DNA of 55,196 nt from Methylobacillus sp. (GTDB lineage Bacteria; Pseudomonadota; Gammaproteobacteria; Burkholderiales; Burkholderiaceae_C): NCBI GenBank assembly GCA_018607835.1, contig JABBAS010000070.1, forward strand, positions 9,158-64,353. Reading direction: 5' to 3'. Each line of letters begins with the position of its first letter. The stretch's first letter is position 1. Below are positions 8,287 through 17,703 of the stretch, in pieces. The translations under genes and the position numbers were made by a program. The notes below the pieces were generated by a model, which saw only the letters and a program-made list of their open reading frames with translations, was not told the DNA's origin and did no database searches.

Positions 8287-9270
8287 TCAACCCAACCAGC
8301 CGCGCTTGCGGAAGTACAGCATGGGCCCGAGGGCGGACGCTGCCATCATGACGAGGGCCATGGGGTAGCCGTAAGTCCATTGGGTTTCGGGCATGAAGCG
8401 AAAGTTCATGCCGTACAAGCTGGCGATCAATGTGGGCGGCAAGAGGGCGACACTGGCAACAGAGAAGATCTTGATGATCTTGTTCTGGTTGATGTTGATG
8501 AAGCCGACCGTCGCATCCATCAAGAAGTTGATCTTGTCGAACAAGAAAGCGGTATGCGAATCGAGTGAGTCTAGGTCGCGCAAGATTTGGCGCGCTTCCT
8601 CGAATTGCTCGGCATTGAGCATGCGTGCACGCATCATGAAACTCACGGCGCGGCGAGTATCCATCACGTTGCGGCGAATGCGCCCGGACATATCCTCATC
8701 TCGCGCAATGGCAGACAGCACTTTACCCGCTGTTTCGTCGGTCACGTCGCCAGACAACACGCTGCGGCTGACCGTGTCCAACTTGTCGTAGATTTCCTCA
8801 AGGGTGTCGGCCGAGTACTCTGCATCGGCGTCGAATAGCGCGAGCAATACATCTTTGGGGTCTGCAATTAAGCCGGGTAGTCGGCGTGCGCGCATGCGTA
8901 ACAAACGGAACACCGGCACGTCTTCGTCGTGTATTGAGAAAAGAATACCGCCGCTGGCGTGCTCCGTGCGTTGGTTCAAGATAAACGCGACGCGAACCGA
9001 ACGGGGGTGTTCGTCGTCATAAATCAAGAAGTCACTGCGAATGTGCATTTCGCCGTTGTCTTCCTCGTAAAACCGGGCAGACTCCTCAATGTCATCGTCC
9101 ATCGCGTCATCAGGAATACTCAGCTGGTACATCTGCTTCACCCACTGCTTTTCTTCTGCGGTGGGCTCGTCGAGGTCAACCCAGATAGGTTTGAACCGTT
9201 TTAAGTCCTCGAGCGACTCGATTTCTTCTTGAAACAGGCGGCCATTGGCCAAGGTAAACACATTGAGCAT
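8287..9270 (-). CDS. corA: magnesium/cobalt transporter CorA
   Basis: A 327-residue CorA-type Mg2+/Co2+/Ni2+ channel. The long, charged N-terminal cytoplasmic domain (1-265) is followed by two membrane helices at the C-terminus. The diagnostic YGMNF motif is at 286-290, ending the pore helix TM1 (IIKIFSVASVALLPPTLIASL), and a basic RKRGW tail follows TM2. CorA works as a homopentamer in the inner membrane. A GGGAG ribosome-binding site precedes the ATG. The gene sits alone on the minus strand; its leader region contains the hairpin at 9321-9349. Confidence 0.96.
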   Translation of the reverse strand: MLNVFTLANGRLFQEEIESLEDLKRFKPIWVDLDEPTAEEKQWVKQMYQLSIPDDAMDDDIEESARFYEEDNGEMHIRSDFLIYDDEHPRSVRVAFILNQRTEHASGGILFSIHDEDVPVFRLLRMRARRLPGLIADPKDVLLALFDADAEYSADTLEEIYDKLDTVSRSVLSGDVTDETAGKVLSAIARDEDMSGRIRRNVMDTRRAVSFMMRARMLNAEQFEEARQILRDLDSLDSHTAFLFDKINFLMDATVGFININQNKIIKIFSVASVALLPPTLIASLYGMNFRFMPETQWTYGYPMALVMMAASALGPMLYFRKRGWLG

Positions 9271-9320
9271 GGGGTGCTCCCTCTAAGGTCTCGGGTGGCC
9301 GCTGACGGTGCGCGTCAGGC

Positions 9321-9349
9321 GGGCTGAAGGGTGTGTGCGCTTTCAGCCC
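9321..9349 (-). promoter_or_regulatory. hairpin in the corA upstream region
   Basis: GGGCTGAA (9321-9328) pairs perfectly with TTCAGCCC (9342-9349) across a 13-base loop, 51 bases before the corA start. A second small repeat TGACG/CGTCA flanks it. It could be part of the corA 5' untranslated region. No resemblance to a known Mg2+ riboswitch can be claimed from the sequence alone. Confidence 0.35.
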
Positions 9350-9503
9350 GAACGTGCCCGGTGTGCCTAGCGCGTGGCGCTATATGCTAACTGAGCGAAT
9401 TTGAACTGAAAGCAAGCAACTAGGACTGGCTTCCATGGAGAATCTCCGTTATTTATCAAGCGTCTATTATTGCATTCACCGGCGACGGATTCAATTGGCG
9501 TAT

Positions 9504-9517
9504 CGACAAATGTGTCG
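9504..9517. promoter_or_regulatory. inverted repeat, possible operator of the MFS gene
   Basis: CGACA and TGTCG flank the 4-base spacer AATG, forming a 14-bp operator-like dyad about 100 bp before the MFS start. No regulator gene is adjacent, so the binding protein is unknown. Confidence 0.3.
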
Positions 9518-9620
9518 CCTTGCCAGAACATCGCTATCCGCATTGCGTTACATTCAGCGCTGCCCACCCATTCCTTGATTCCGTTTTCCTCCTTTTTAAA
9601 GTGCCCCTGCGCAGGCGTCT

Positions 9621-10862
9621 ATGTCACATACCTCTTTAACGCCGACTCGTGAGCGCATGCTGCTGCTGACTTTGGCGGGCATTCAGTTCACGTACATCCT
9701 TGATTTCATGGTGATGATGCCTTTGGGGCCGCAGTTCACGACTATTTTTCAGATTTCTGACGCCCAGTTCGGCGCGCTGGTCTCGGCCTACACGTTTTCT
9801 GCCGGCGCCTCGGGGTTGGCAGCATCCGCGTATCTAGACCGATTTGACCGCAAGCGCTTAATACTGGTGCTGTATGTCTTGTTTGCCTTATCCACTATGG
9901 GGTGTGCGTTAGCCCAGTCTTATGGGCAGTTTTTTGTCGCACGGGTATTCGCTGGGCTTTTCGGCGGCGTGCTGTCGGCGCTCATTCAAACCATACTGGC
10001 GGATGTGATCCCGTTTGAGCGCCGTGGACGTGCCATGGGCGTGGTCATGTCGGCGTTTTCAGTCTCGACGGTGGCGGGCGTACCGTTGGGGTTGTACTTG
10101 GCGGCGGCATTCTCTTGGCATGCGCCGTTTTGGCTGGTCGTGGGTATGTGCGCGGTCTTTGGGGCCATGGCCTATTGGGCGATACCGCCCTTGCGGGCCC
10201 ATTTGAATCAACCCGATCAACGTTCCGTCTGGGGCGAGATCGTCGCGACGGTTCAAGAGCGGAATCACCAGTGGTCGTTTGCCTTTACCACGGCCAGTAT
10301 CGTGACTGGCTTCATGATCATCCCCTACATCACTATTTATTTGGAAGCGAATTTGCGCGTTCCCAATACCGACATACCGCTGTTGTATCTCGCCGGTGGC
10401 GCTGCAACCCTCATTAGCGCACGCTGGATAGGAGTGCTCACAGACCGCCTAGGTAAGCGCTTGGTCTATGAGCGCCTTGCGATGTTGGTGGGGATTCCGT
10501 TGTTTGTGCTCACGCTCATGCCGCCGTCCCCTCTGTGGGTGCTCACCATCGTGTACGTGGTGTTCTTTGTCATTGTGAGCGGCCGCATGATTCCGAGTAT
10601 GGCCATGGTCACGTCGGCGGCAAACCCCAAGCGCAGAGGCACCTTCATGGCAATATCTGGCGCTGTTCAGTCTTTTGCGATGGGTCTAGCCGCTTTGGTG
10701 GGTGGGTTGCTGATCGGTCGATCGCCGGATGGCATGGTCACCGGCTACTGGCTGACGGCCTTGTTCGGCACCCTTGCCAGTTTCGCGTCTGTGTGGCTTG
10801 CGAGACAGATTAAGTTGCCTGAAAGCAGCGCGCCCCAACCCGTAAAACCCGCGGCCGACTAA
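9621..10862 (+). CDS. MFS transporter, DHA1-type drug/sugar exporter
   Basis: A 413-residue major facilitator with twelve predicted membrane segments. The loop 2-3 signature is present as SAYLDRFDRKRLIL and the antiporter motif C region as ALIQTILADVIPFERRGRAMG and FSVSTVAGVPLGLYLA, which places it among proton-driven exporters such as arabinose/drug effluxers (AraJ/Bcr-like). Substrate unknown. The start at 9621 has only a weak upstream CAGG; an ATG 12 codons later is possible. It stands alone, followed by a small CCCG/CGGG hairpin at 10874-10887 and then hpf. Confidence 0.85.
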   Translation: MSHTSLTPTRERMLLLTLAGIQFTYILDFMVMMPLGPQFTTIFQISDAQFGALVSAYTFSAGASGLAASAYLDRFDRKRLILVLYVLFALSTMGCALAQSYGQFFVARVFAGLFGGVLSALIQTILADVIPFERRGRAMGVVMSAFSVSTVAGVPLGLYLAAAFSWHAPFWLVVGMCAVFGAMAYWAIPPLRAHLNQPDQRSVWGEIVATVQERNHQWSFAFTTASIVTGFMIIPYITIYLEANLRVPNTDIPLLYLAGGAATLISARWIGVLTDRLGKRLVYERLAMLVGIPLFVLTLMPPSPLWVLTIVYVVFFVIVSGRMIPSMAMVTSAANPKRRGTFMAISGAVQSFAMGLAALVGGLLIGRSPDGMVTGYWLTALFGTLASFASVWLARQIKLPESSAPQPVKPAAD

Positions 10863-10900
10863 GGGCGAACAGCCCCGCTTTTACGGGCGCTGCGCGCATG

Positions 10901-10918
10901 TTGCACTGCAAGATTGCA
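10901..10918. promoter_or_regulatory. overlapping palindromes upstream of hpf
   Basis: TTGCA-C-TGCAA (10901-10911) and TGCAA-GA-TTGCA (10907-10918) share their central half-site, giving three TTGCA/TGCAA half-sites in 18 bp about 110 bp before hpf. This is an operator-like arrangement; no regulator can be assigned and no sigma-54 type -24/-12 element with correct spacing was found. Confidence 0.3.
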
Positions 10919-11026
10919 AAGTTTCTGGCCAAGGTGCATAGTGGGGTTGAGTTGGTCGAACTCGCTTTGGGCGGGACCGCTCATCCCGCCCTCTGACTTC
11001 TCACATTGAGCTGTGGAGGCTTCATC

Positions 11027-11356
11027 ATGAATTTGACAATCAGCGGACATCATCTCGACGTAACCCCTGCCCTGCGGGCCTATGTCACCAGCAAACTAGA
11101 CCGTATTACCCGTCACTTTGACCAAGTGGTCGATGTGAAGGTCTTGTTGACGGTGGACAAAATGAAAGAAAAAGATTTACGTCAACGAGCTGAGTGCAAT
11201 ATCCATGTAAAGGGTAAGGATCTATTTGGCGAAAGTGCCCATGCTGACCTGTATGCCGCGCTCGACGATCTGGCGGACAAAATGGACAGACAAGTCTTGC
11301 GCCATAAAGACAAAACCCAAGACCATCATCATCAAGCTGCGAAACGATTGATGTAG
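11027..11356 (+). CDS. hpf: ribosome hibernation-promoting factor HPF (YfiA/RaiA family)
   Basis: A 109-residue short-type [23 protein letters not shown] at the start, a beta-alpha-beta-beta-beta-alpha fold, a basic central helix with [12 protein letters not shown], and [28 protein letters not shown] before a His-rich tail. HPF binds the 30S decoding centre and pairs ribosomes into inactive 100S dimers in stationary phase. The ATG at 11027 follows TGGAGG and fits the family; an earlier in-frame start is not needed. In most proteobacteria hpf follows rpoN; here it is some 26 kb from rpoN and stands at the head of ptsN-hprK, separated from ptsN by two hairpins. Confidence 0.95.
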   Translation: MNLTISGHHLDVTPALRAYVTSKLDRITRHFDQVVDVKVLLTVDKMKEKDLRQRAECNIHVKGKDLFGESAHADLYAALDDLADKMDRQVLRHKDKTQDHHHQAAKRLM

Positions 11357-11363
11357 TCTGTTC

Positions 11364-11397
11364 ACCACTTTTTTGGGTATTGGTCCAAAAAAGTGGT
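11364..11397. repeat. perfect 13-bp inverted repeat after hpf
   Basis: ACCACTTTTTTGG (11364-11376) and CCAAAAAAGTGGT (11385-11397) are exact reverse complements around an 8-base loop, beginning 7 bases after the hpf stop. The T6/A6 content makes the stem weak for a classic terminator, but it is fully symmetrical and could act on either strand as a terminator, transcript-stabilising hairpin or protein-binding site. Confidence 0.75.
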
Positions 11398-11416
11398 AAA
11401 AATGGCGCTCTGTAAC

Positions 11417-11443
11417 AAGCCACCTAAGTTTAGGTGGCTTTTT
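11417..11443 (+). terminator. rho-independent terminator downstream of hpf
   Basis: AAGCCACCTA (11417-11426) pairs with TAGGTGGCTT (11431-11440) over an AGTT tetraloop, followed by TTT. This is a textbook intrinsic terminator between hpf and ptsN, so ptsN-hprK probably depends on read-through or on its own promoter. Confidence 0.85.
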
Positions 11444-11505
11444 CTTGATGGCGTAGCGTCGATGGTGCACACTGGCAACCCGACGCGCTGCATCAGAGGA
11501 ATTTC

Positions 11506-11976
11506 ATGAATCGTTTGTCCGCCATATTGCCGCTAGAACAAGTTACGGTTGGTTTAGATGCCACCAGTAAGAAGCGCGCGTTTGAAGAAGTGGGTCTTCT
11601 GTTTGAAACCCATCATGATTTAAATCGGTCGCTGGTCACCGACAGCCTCTTTGCGCGTGAGCGCTTGGGCTCAACGGGCTTGGGGCACGGGGTAGCGATT
11701 CCCCACGGTCGCATCAAAGGGCTGAAACAGCCCATGGCGGCGGTGTTCCAGTTGGCGGCCCCCATTGCCTTTGACGCACCCGATGAGCAAGCGGTGACCC
11801 TGCTTATTTGTTTGTTGGTGCCAGAAGCGGCGACTCAAAAGCACTTAGAAATCCTGAGCGAAATCGCTGAGATATTAAGCGACGCTGATCTGCGGGAGCG
11901 CATGAAGCGTGCGACATCCGCTGAGGTCTTGCATCAATTGGTTGCCACCTGGCAGTCAGCCCACGTCGCCGCGTAG
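11506..11976 (+). CDS. ptsN: PTS IIA-like nitrogen regulatory protein PtsN
   Basis: A 156-residue EIIA-Ntr protein. The phosphoryl-accepting histidine is H67 in GHGVAIPHGRIKGL. It ends the PtsP-NPr-EIIANtr phosphorelay, and in its different phosphorylation states it regulates potassium transport/sensing, central metabolism and stress responses rather than moving sugar. Start at ATG 11506 after AGAGGAA. hprK follows after 18 nt. Context supports an incomplete, regulatory-only PTS, as is usual in Burkholderiales. Confidence 0.95.
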   Translation: MNRLSAILPLEQVTVGLDATSKKRAFEEVGLLFETHHDLNRSLVTDSLFARERLGSTGLGHGVAIPHGRIKGLKQPMAAVFQLAAPIAFDAPDEQAVTLLICLLVPEAATQKHLEILSEIAEILSDADLRERMKRATSAEVLHQLVATWQSAHVAA

Positions 11977-11994
11977 CGCCTTACCGATCAACCG

Positions 11995-12948
11995 ATGCGC
12001 CCTATTGTTATCAGCGCAGATGTGTTGTTTGAAGACCATAGAGGGCGGCTCAAACTCCAGTGGCTGGCCGGTCGTGAGGCGGCAGAGCGGCGTTTCGACG
12101 AGGTAGCGGTTCGCGCAGCCCGGTCCGGTGCGGACCTCGTTGGTTACCTCAACTACATCCACCCCTACCGTGTGCAGATCTTGGGCGACCGAGAAATCCA
12201 GTATCTCTTGCGCGGCGAAGCGGTTGATTGTGCGCGGCGCATTGCGCGCATTGTGACTTTAGAACCCCCCGCGCTGTTTTTAGCTGACGGTCAGGTCGCA
12301 CCACCCGAGCTCACCTCTATGTGTGAGCGGGCGCACATCCCGCTCTTCACCACTACCGAGTCATCCGCCTTTGTTGTGGATGTCTTGCGCGCTTATTTGT
12401 CCAAGCACTTCGCTGAACGTTCGACCATGCACGGCGTGTTCATGGATATTTTGGGTATGGGCGTGATGATCACAGGTGAATCGGGGCTGGGAAAGAGCGA
12501 GTTGGGCTTGGAGCTGATCTCCCGGGGACACGGCTTGGTCGCAGACGACGCGGTTGACTTGTTTCGCATTAACCAGGCGACGATCGAAGGGCGGTGTCCT
12601 GAGCTGCTGCGCAACCTGCTGGAGGTCAGAGGCATTGGTTTGCTGGACATCAAGGCTATTTTTGGCGAGACAGCGGTCCGCCGGCATCTGCGCCTAAAGC
12701 TGATTGTGCATTTGGTGCGTCAAGAGACCATGGAGCGCAAATACGAGCGTATGCCCCACCAGACGTTGACGCAGGATGTCTTAGGCGTCCCGATCCGCAA
12801 GGCCGTGATACAGGTGGTAGCGGGGCGCAACATCGCCGTGCTGGTGGAAGCTGCGGTGCGCAACACCATTCTTCAGCTGCGCGGGATAGACACCTACGCT
12901 GATTTTCTCGTGCGGCAACGCGTCGCCATGGAGCGCGGCGGGGACTAG
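11995..12948 (+). CDS. hprK: HPr kinase/phosphorylase
   Basis: A 317-residue HPrK/P. The Walker A loop GESGLGKS is at 161-168 after [16 protein letters not shown], followed by [12 protein letters not shown], and [16 protein letters not shown] carries the family signature region. The enzyme phosphorylates and dephosphorylates a serine of HPr according to metabolic state; in Betaproteobacteria it pairs with the nitrogen-type PTS (ptsN immediately upstream). Its TAG stop lies in a CTAG tetranucleotide (12945-12948) whose reverse complement is also the fur stop. Confidence 0.95.
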   Translation: MRPIVISADVLFEDHRGRLKLQWLAGREAAERRFDEVAVRAARSGADLVGYLNYIHPYRVQILGDREIQYLLRGEAVDCARRIARIVTLEPPALFLADGQVAPPELTSMCERAHIPLFTTTESSAFVVDVLRAYLSKHFAERSTMHGVFMDILGMGVMITGESGLGKSELGLELISRGHGLVADDAVDLFRINQATIEGRCPELLRNLLEVRGIGLLDIKAIFGETAVRRHLRLKLIVHLVRQETMERKYERMPHQTLTQDVLGVPIRKAVIQVVAGRNIAVLVEAAVRNTILQLRGIDTYADFLVRQRVAMERGGD

Positions 12949-13409
12949 TTGGGGGTGTCTGCGGCGCCACGCGCGCCGTTGCTCGCGGCGCGATGGGCGC
13001 AGTTAGGCCGGGTGCAGTGCGCATAGAGAGATAAAGCGTGCTCCTCTAAAACAAAGCCGCGTGCGTGCGCAATATCCTTTTGGCGCCGTTCGATCTCGCT
13101 GTCTACAAATTCCTCGACGCGGCCACAATCCAAGCAAACCAAATGGTCGTGGTGCTGACCTTGGTCTAGCTCGTAGACCGCCTTGCCCGATTCAAAATTG
13201 CTGCGCAGCAGCAAGCCCGCCTGTTCGAACTGTAATAAAACCCGATAAACCGTCGCCAAGCCAATGTCTGAATTCTCGTCCAGCAAAAGCCGATAGATAT
13301 CCTCGGCACTTAGGTGCCGTTGGTTCGCGTTTTGGAAGACCTCCAGAATCTTCAGGCGTGGTCCAGTGGCTTTTAAGCCTGTGTTTTTGAGCTCGTCTAG
13401 GGTGTTCAT
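12945..13409 (-). CDS. fur: ferric uptake regulator Fur
   Basis: A 154-residue Fur. The N-terminal winged helix ([20 protein letters not shown]) is followed by the metal site [16 protein letters not shown] (86-101) and a second cysteine pair HCTRPNC (131-137) before a short disordered tail. Fur-Fe2+ represses iron-uptake genes from 19-bp Fur boxes. I chose the ATG at 13409; an in-frame TTG at 13424 would add five residues. The gene is convergent with hprK, sharing a CTAG stop, and divergent from bamE, an arrangement usual in Burkholderiales. I could not make out a clear Fur box in the 175-bp intergenic region. Confidence 0.96.
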   Translation of the reverse strand: MNTLDELKNTGLKATGPRLKILEVFQNANQRHLSAEDIYRLLLDENSDIGLATVYRVLLQFEQAGLLLRSNFESGKAVYELDQGQHHDHLVCLDCGRVEEFVDSEIERRQKDIAHARGFVLEEHALSLYAHCTRPNCAHRAASNGARGAADTPN

Positions 13410-13584
13410 GGGTCGTGCCAACAAAAATGCCGATTTTGGGGAAGAAAGGGGCTGTCTCGCGCGAGCGTATCCCCCTGAACTACAATCATTCCATCATAGT
13501 CGCCCTGTTTTTAACTGGGAAGGACCGGGGTTTCAAAAGGCGATTCCAGACGGGTCGTGCCGATTTTCACGTTTCGATATTCAG

Positions 13585-14124
13585 ATGCCAAAAATTCAAT
13601 TGTTCACCCATCGCTTGACGTGTGTCGCGATCGCCGCGTTGCTAAGCGGCTGCGCCGGCCTGACCTCGACGGATTACAGCGCATCGTTGGGCATTTACCG
13701 CCCAGATGTTTTGCAAGGCAATGTGGTGACCGCTGAACAAGTGGCCGTGCTCAAGCCGGGTCTAACCCGCTCGCAGGTCACCAGGATCTTGGGTACGCCG
13801 CTGTTAAAGAGCGCCTTTCGCGATAACCGGTGGGATTATGTGTTTACCCGCACCAGCACGGATGCGCCGTCACAGCAACGTGGCTTGGTGCTGTGGTTTG
13901 ACGGTGACTTGCTGACACGTTTCGAGGGTGACGACATGCCGACTGAGCGTAAGTTCGTCGACTCACTGGTCAAACCGCTGGAAGACACCGAGCCCCCCAA
14001 GCTCACGGCAACGCCTGAGGAGTTGGCCGCCTTCAAAGCCGAACAACCCAGCGCCGCTGAGGCGGTTGCGCCCGCAGCGCCAGTGGGCAAAACATATCCC
14101 CCGTTAAATCCAGAAGGTCAGTAA
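13585..14124 (+). CDS. bamE: outer membrane protein assembly factor BamE (SmpA/OmlA lipoprotein)
   Basis: A 179-residue lipoprotein. A short signal peptide ends in the lipobox LLSGC with the lipidated cysteine at residue 23. The mature SmpA/OmlA domain includes [21 protein letters not shown] and WDYVF. BamE is an outer-membrane lipoprotein of the BAM complex that inserts beta-barrel proteins. The C-terminus is an Ala/Pro-rich extension of about 50 residues after the conserved domain. A TACAAT -10-like box is at 13481-13486. The stop overlaps the dapB start by one base (TAATG), so bamE and dapB are co-translated. Confidence 0.93.
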   Translation: MPKIQLFTHRLTCVAIAALLSGCAGLTSTDYSASLGIYRPDVLQGNVVTAEQVAVLKPGLTRSQVTRILGTPLLKSAFRDNRWDYVFTRTSTDAPSQQRGLVLWFDGDLLTRFEGDDMPTERKFVDSLVKPLEDTEPPKLTATPEELAAFKAEQPSAAEAVAPAAPVGKTYPPLNPEGQ

Positions 14125-14945
14125 TGAGTGATCAAAAAACAATTGGCGTCGTAATTGCGGGCGCCAGCGGGCGCATGGGACGCATGTTGATCGAGGCGGT
14201 GATGGCTGATCCGGGTATGCATCTGGCCGGCGCCTTAGACATTGCGTCTAGTCCGTCGGTTGGGCAGGATGCCGCTGCCTTCGCAGGTCACGACAGCGGG
14301 GTGGTGATTACGGCCAGCGTTGATGAGGCGTTGGGCGGGGCAGAGGTACTCATTGATTTCACACGTCCCGAGGGCACGATGGCGCATGTGGCGGCAGCCC
14401 GCGCTTTGGGTGTCGCTGTGGTGATTGGGACGACAGGCTTTACCGACGAACAAAAGGCGGTGTTGCAAGTGGCGAGTCAAACCATTCCCATGGTCATGGC
14501 ACCCAATATGAGTGTCGGGGTCAACGTGACGCTTAAGTTGCTAGAGATGGCGGCGAAAGCCATGCCGACGGGGTACGACATCGAGGTGATCGAAGCCCAC
14601 CACCGGCACAAAGTGGACGCACCCTCTGGTACCGCCCTAAAAATGGGTGAGGTGATTGCGCAAGCCACGGGCCGCAACCTGAAAGACTGTGCCGTCTACG
14701 CTCGGGAGGGCGTGACCGGCGAGCGTGACCCATCTAGCATCGGTTTTGCCACCATCCGCGGCGGCGATATTGTGGGTGATCACACTGTTTTATTCGCCGG
14801 TACTGGCGAACGCATTGAGATCACGCACAAGTCTTCGAGCCGTGCGACATACGCGCAGGGCAGTTTGCGCGCCGCCCATTTTCTGTCAGGCAAGGACAAC
14901 GGTTTATTCGACATGTTCGATGTGCTGAATCTAAACCAGGCCTGA
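14124..14945 (+). CDS. dapB: 4-hydroxy-tetrahydrodipicolinate reductase
   Basis: A 273-residue DapB, which reduces hydroxytetrahydrodipicolinate with NAD(P)H on the route to diaminopimelate and lysine. The nucleotide loop is GASGRMGRM near the N-terminus, and the family signature [20 protein letters not shown] carries the catalytic His/Lys residues. Its ATG overlaps the last base of the bamE stop. It is the only lysine-pathway gene in this window. A short hairpin (14954-14969) follows before leuS. Confidence 0.97.
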   Translation: MSDQKTIGVVIAGASGRMGRMLIEAVMADPGMHLAGALDIASSPSVGQDAAAFAGHDSGVVITASVDEALGGAEVLIDFTRPEGTMAHVAAARALGVAVVIGTTGFTDEQKAVLQVASQTIPMVMAPNMSVGVNVTLKLLEMAAKAMPTGYDIEVIEAHHRHKVDAPSGTALKMGEVIAQATGRNLKDCAVYAREGVTGERDPSSIGFATIRGGDIVGDHTVLFAGTGERIEITHKSSSRATYAQGSLRAAHFLSGKDNGLFDMFDVLNLNQA

Positions 14946-14953
14946 TTTGTTTG

Positions 14954-14969
14954 GCCGCCATGTGGCGGC
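14954..14969 (+). other. GC-rich hairpin between dapB and leuS
   Basis: GCCGCC (14954-14959) and GGCGGC (14964-14969) flank an ATGT loop, 9 bases after the dapB stop and 21 bases before the leuS start. It has no T tract, so it is at best a pause or rho-assisted site, or a leader hairpin for leuS. Confidence 0.4.
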
Positions 14970-14990
14970 AACGACCAACGACTACACACC

Positions 14991-17699
14991 ATGCAAGAGA
15001 AGTTTGAGCCCCAAGTTATCGAACAAGCGATTCGAGCCAAGTGGGCGGACGCGGATGTTTACCGCGTCACCGAAGATCAAAACAAACCCAAGTTTTATGC
15101 CTGCTCCATGCTGCCTTACCCGAGTGGCAAGCTGCATATGGGGCACGTACGCAACTACACCATCAATGACATGTTGGCCCGCCATCTGCGTATGAAGGGC
15201 TACAACGTGCTGATGCCTATGGGATGGGACGCCTTCGGTTTGCCGGCTGAGAATGCCGCGCTCAAAAACCGTGTGCCACCTGCGCAATGGACGCACGACA
15301 ACATCGCCTACATGAAGCGGCAGATGCAGGCGATGGGCTTAGCCATTGACTGGTCACGCGAGGTGGCCACGTGTGATCCGAGCTACTACAAATGGAACCA
15401 GTGGTTGTTCTTGAAGATGCTGGAAAAGGGCATTGCCTATCGCAAGACCCAGGTGGTTAACTGGGACCCGGTTGACCAAACGGTGTTGGCGAATGAGCAG
15501 GTCATTGATGGCAAGGGTTGGCGTACCGGTGCGACCGTAGAAAAACGTGAAATTCCCGGCTACTACTTGGCCATTACCGAGTATGCGCCGGAGTTGCTAT
15601 CGCACGTGCAGGGCGGCTTGCCGGGCTGGCCAGAGCGCGTGCGCTTGATGCAAGAAAATTGGATCGGTAAGAGCGAAGGCGTTCGTTTTGCCTTCACCCA
15701 CACCATCGCCGATGGCAGTGGTCGCTTGATCGACGACGGCAAGATGTATGTGTTCACGACACGCCCAGACACCATCATGGGTGTGACATTCTGCGCCGTT
15801 GCGCCAGAGCACCCGCTGGCCACGCATGCGGCGCTGAGTAATGTTGCATTGCGAGACTTCATTGTTGACTGCCAGCAGGGTGGCACCACAGAGGCTGAGC
15901 TGGCGTTGAGAGAAAAAGTGGGTATGGCGACAGGACTGTCTGTCACGCACCCCATCACGGGCGAGTCGATTGCGGTGTGGGTCGGCAACTATGTACTGAT
16001 GAGCTACGGCGACGGTGCGGTGATGGGCGTCCCTGCGCATGATGAACGTGACTTCGCATTTGCCCTGAAGTACGACCTTGCCATCAAGCAAGTCGTTGAG
16101 GTACCCGGTGCCGCCGCGTATGACCCGACCGTGTGGCGGGACGACTATGCGGAAAAGGGCACGGGTATCGCGGTTCACTCCGGTATCTACGACGGTTTGG
16201 ACTTCAAAGCGTGCGTTGATGCCGTGGCAAAAGACCTGTCAGCCAAGCAGCTGGGGGAGAAGAAGACCACTTGGCGCCTGCGCGACTGGGGCATTAGCCG
16301 CCAGCGCTATTGGGGTACGCCCATCCCGATCATCCACTGCGATGACTGTGGCGCGGTGCCGGTGCCAGAAGCGGACCTGCCTGTGGTCTTGCCGCAAGAC
16401 TTGGTGCCAGACGGGAGCGGAAATCCCTTGAACAAATCGGCGGCCTTCTTGCATGTTGCTTGTCCAGCGTGTGGCAAGCCAGGCAAGCGCGAGACCGATA
16501 CCATGGACACCTTCGTGGACTCGTCTTGGTATTTCATGCGCTATTGCGACCCGACCAAATCGGATGGCATGGTGGGCGCGGGCGCAGCCTACTGGATGAG
16601 CGCGACCAACGTGGCTGGCAAACCCAACAGCCCCGGTATGGACCAATACATCGGTGGCATCGAGCATGCTATTTTGCATTTGCTGTATGCACGCTTTTGG
16701 ACCAAGGTGATGCGCGACTTGGGGCTGGTGGCAGTAGATGAGCCGTTTGCCAAACTCCTGACCCAAGGCATGGTGCTCAACCACATTTACTCGCGCCGCT
16801 CAGCGCAAGGGGGCAAAGAGTACTTCTGGCCACAAGATGTAGAGCACGTGACCGACGACACCGGCAAGGTGGTGGGCGCCAAACTCAAGAACGCGGTGGG
16901 CGAGTTGCCAGTCGGCACGCCGATTGATTACGAGGGTGTGGGCACCATGTCCAAATCCAAGAACAATGGCGTCGACCCGCAATCACTCATTGATACCTTC
17001 GGTGCCGATACCGCCCGTTTGTACACCATGTTTACGGCGCCCCCTGAGGCCACGTTGGAGTGGAATGACTCGGCGGTAGAGGGCAGCTTCCGCTTCCTGC
17101 GCCGCGTTTGGAATTTCGCAATTAAGAACGAGTCGCGCCTTCGTGCGGGTATCGCGGGCCTAGCAGGTGCGCCGGTTGGACCCTATAGCGATGCAGCCAA
17201 GGCCTTGCGCTTGGACATACACACGGTACTGCGCCAAGCGAATTTCGACTACGAGCGCATGCAGTACAACACCGTCGTGTCAGCTGTGATGAAGATGCTC
17301 AACACCCTAGAGGCAGCGCCGGTGGACGAGACACCGGCGGACCAGCATGCCTTGGCGGAGTGCTTCTCCATCATGTTGCGCGTGTTGTATCCAGCCTGCC
17401 CCCACATCAGCTGTGCGTTGTGGGATGAGTTGGGCTACAGCGCCGATGGTGCCGTTACCGCGTTGTTGGACGCCCCTTGGCCGGAGGTGGACGAGGCCGC
17501 TTTGGTGCAAGATGAAATCGAGTTGGTGTTGCAAGTGAATGGCAAATTACGCGGCGCGGTGCGGGTGCCTGCGGAGGCGAGCAAGGCGGCGATTGAGGCG
17601 GCGGCCTTGGCCTGCGACGCCTTTGTTCGTCAAGCCAATGGCGCGACGCCAAAAAAAGTGATTGTGGTTCCTGGCCGACTGGTCAATATTGTGATTTAA
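14991..17699 (+). CDS. leuS: leucine-tRNA ligase
   Basis: A 902-residue class I aminoacyl-tRNA synthetase charging tRNA-Leu. The HIGH motif is HMGH at 49-52 ([20 protein letters not shown]), and the KMSKS loop appears as TMSKSKNNG around residue 653. The CP1 editing domain is present between them ([27 protein letters not shown]), and two zinc-type cysteine pairs occur around residues 450-500. Length is slightly above E. coli LeuS (860). Followed after 4 nt by lptE; leuS-lptE-holA-proA is a conserved run in Burkholderiales. Confidence 0.98.
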   Translation: MQEKFEPQVIEQAIRAKWADADVYRVTEDQNKPKFYACSMLPYPSGKLHMGHVRNYTINDMLARHLRMKGYNVLMPMGWDAFGLPAENAALKNRVPPAQWTHDNIAYMKRQMQAMGLAIDWSREVATCDPSYYKWNQWLFLKMLEKGIAYRKTQVVNWDPVDQTVLANEQVIDGKGWRTGATVEKREIPGYYLAITEYAPELLSHVQGGLPGWPERVRLMQENWIGKSEGVRFAFTHTIADGSGRLIDDGKMYVFTTRPDTIMGVTFCAVAPEHPLATHAALSNVALRDFIVDCQQGGTTEAELALREKVGMATGLSVTHPITGESIAVWVGNYVLMSYGDGAVMGVPAHDERDFAFALKYDLAIKQVVEVPGAAAYDPTVWRDDYAEKGTGIAVHSGIYDGLDFKACVDAVAKDLSAKQLGEKKTTWRLRDWGISRQRYWGTPIPIIHCDDCGAVPVPEADLPVVLPQDLVPDGSGNPLNKSAAFLHVACPACGKPGKRETDTMDTFVDSSWYFMRYCDPTKSDGMVGAGAAYWMSATNVAGKPNSPGMDQYIGGIEHAILHLLYARFWTKVMRDLGLVAVDEPFAKLLTQGMVLNHIYSRRSAQGGKEYFWPQDVEHVTDDTGKVVGAKLKNAVGELPVGTPIDYEGVGTMSKSKNNGVDPQSLIDTFGADTARLYTMFTAPPEATLEWNDSAVEGSFRFLRRVWNFAIKNESRLRAGIAGLAGAPVGPYSDAAKALRLDIHTVLRQANFDYERMQYNTVVSAVMKMLNTLEAAPVDETPADQHALAECFSIMLRVLYPACPHISCALWDELGYSADGAVTALLDAPWPEVDEAALVQDEIELVLQVNGKLRGAVRVPAEASKAAIEAAALACDAFVRQANGATPKKVIVVPGRLVNIVI

Positions 17700-17703
17700 C
17701 GTT

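Larger units (their letters stand above)
9271..9620. other. gene-free stretch between divergent corA and the MFS gene
   Basis: About 350 bases without a convincing gene. The corA-proximal half holds a hairpin (see 9321-9349). The middle is comparatively AT-rich. Nearer the MFS gene there is the inverted repeat CGACA-AATG-TGTCG (9504-9517). Possible reading frames here (for example a 66-codon minus-strand frame around 9367-9567) have no family resemblance and no ribosome-binding site. The region must carry both divergent promoters, but I cannot point to a convincing -35/-10 pair. Confidence 0.6.

Noticed and set aside
9367-9567. 66-codon minus-strand frame between corA and the MFS gene
   Set aside because: No ribosome-binding site, no family features, and its composition fits intergenic DNA.
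10861-11026. Sigma-54 promoter for hpf
   Set aside because: TGGC...TGC elements are present but the GG-GC spacing is wrong (7 instead of 10 bases).
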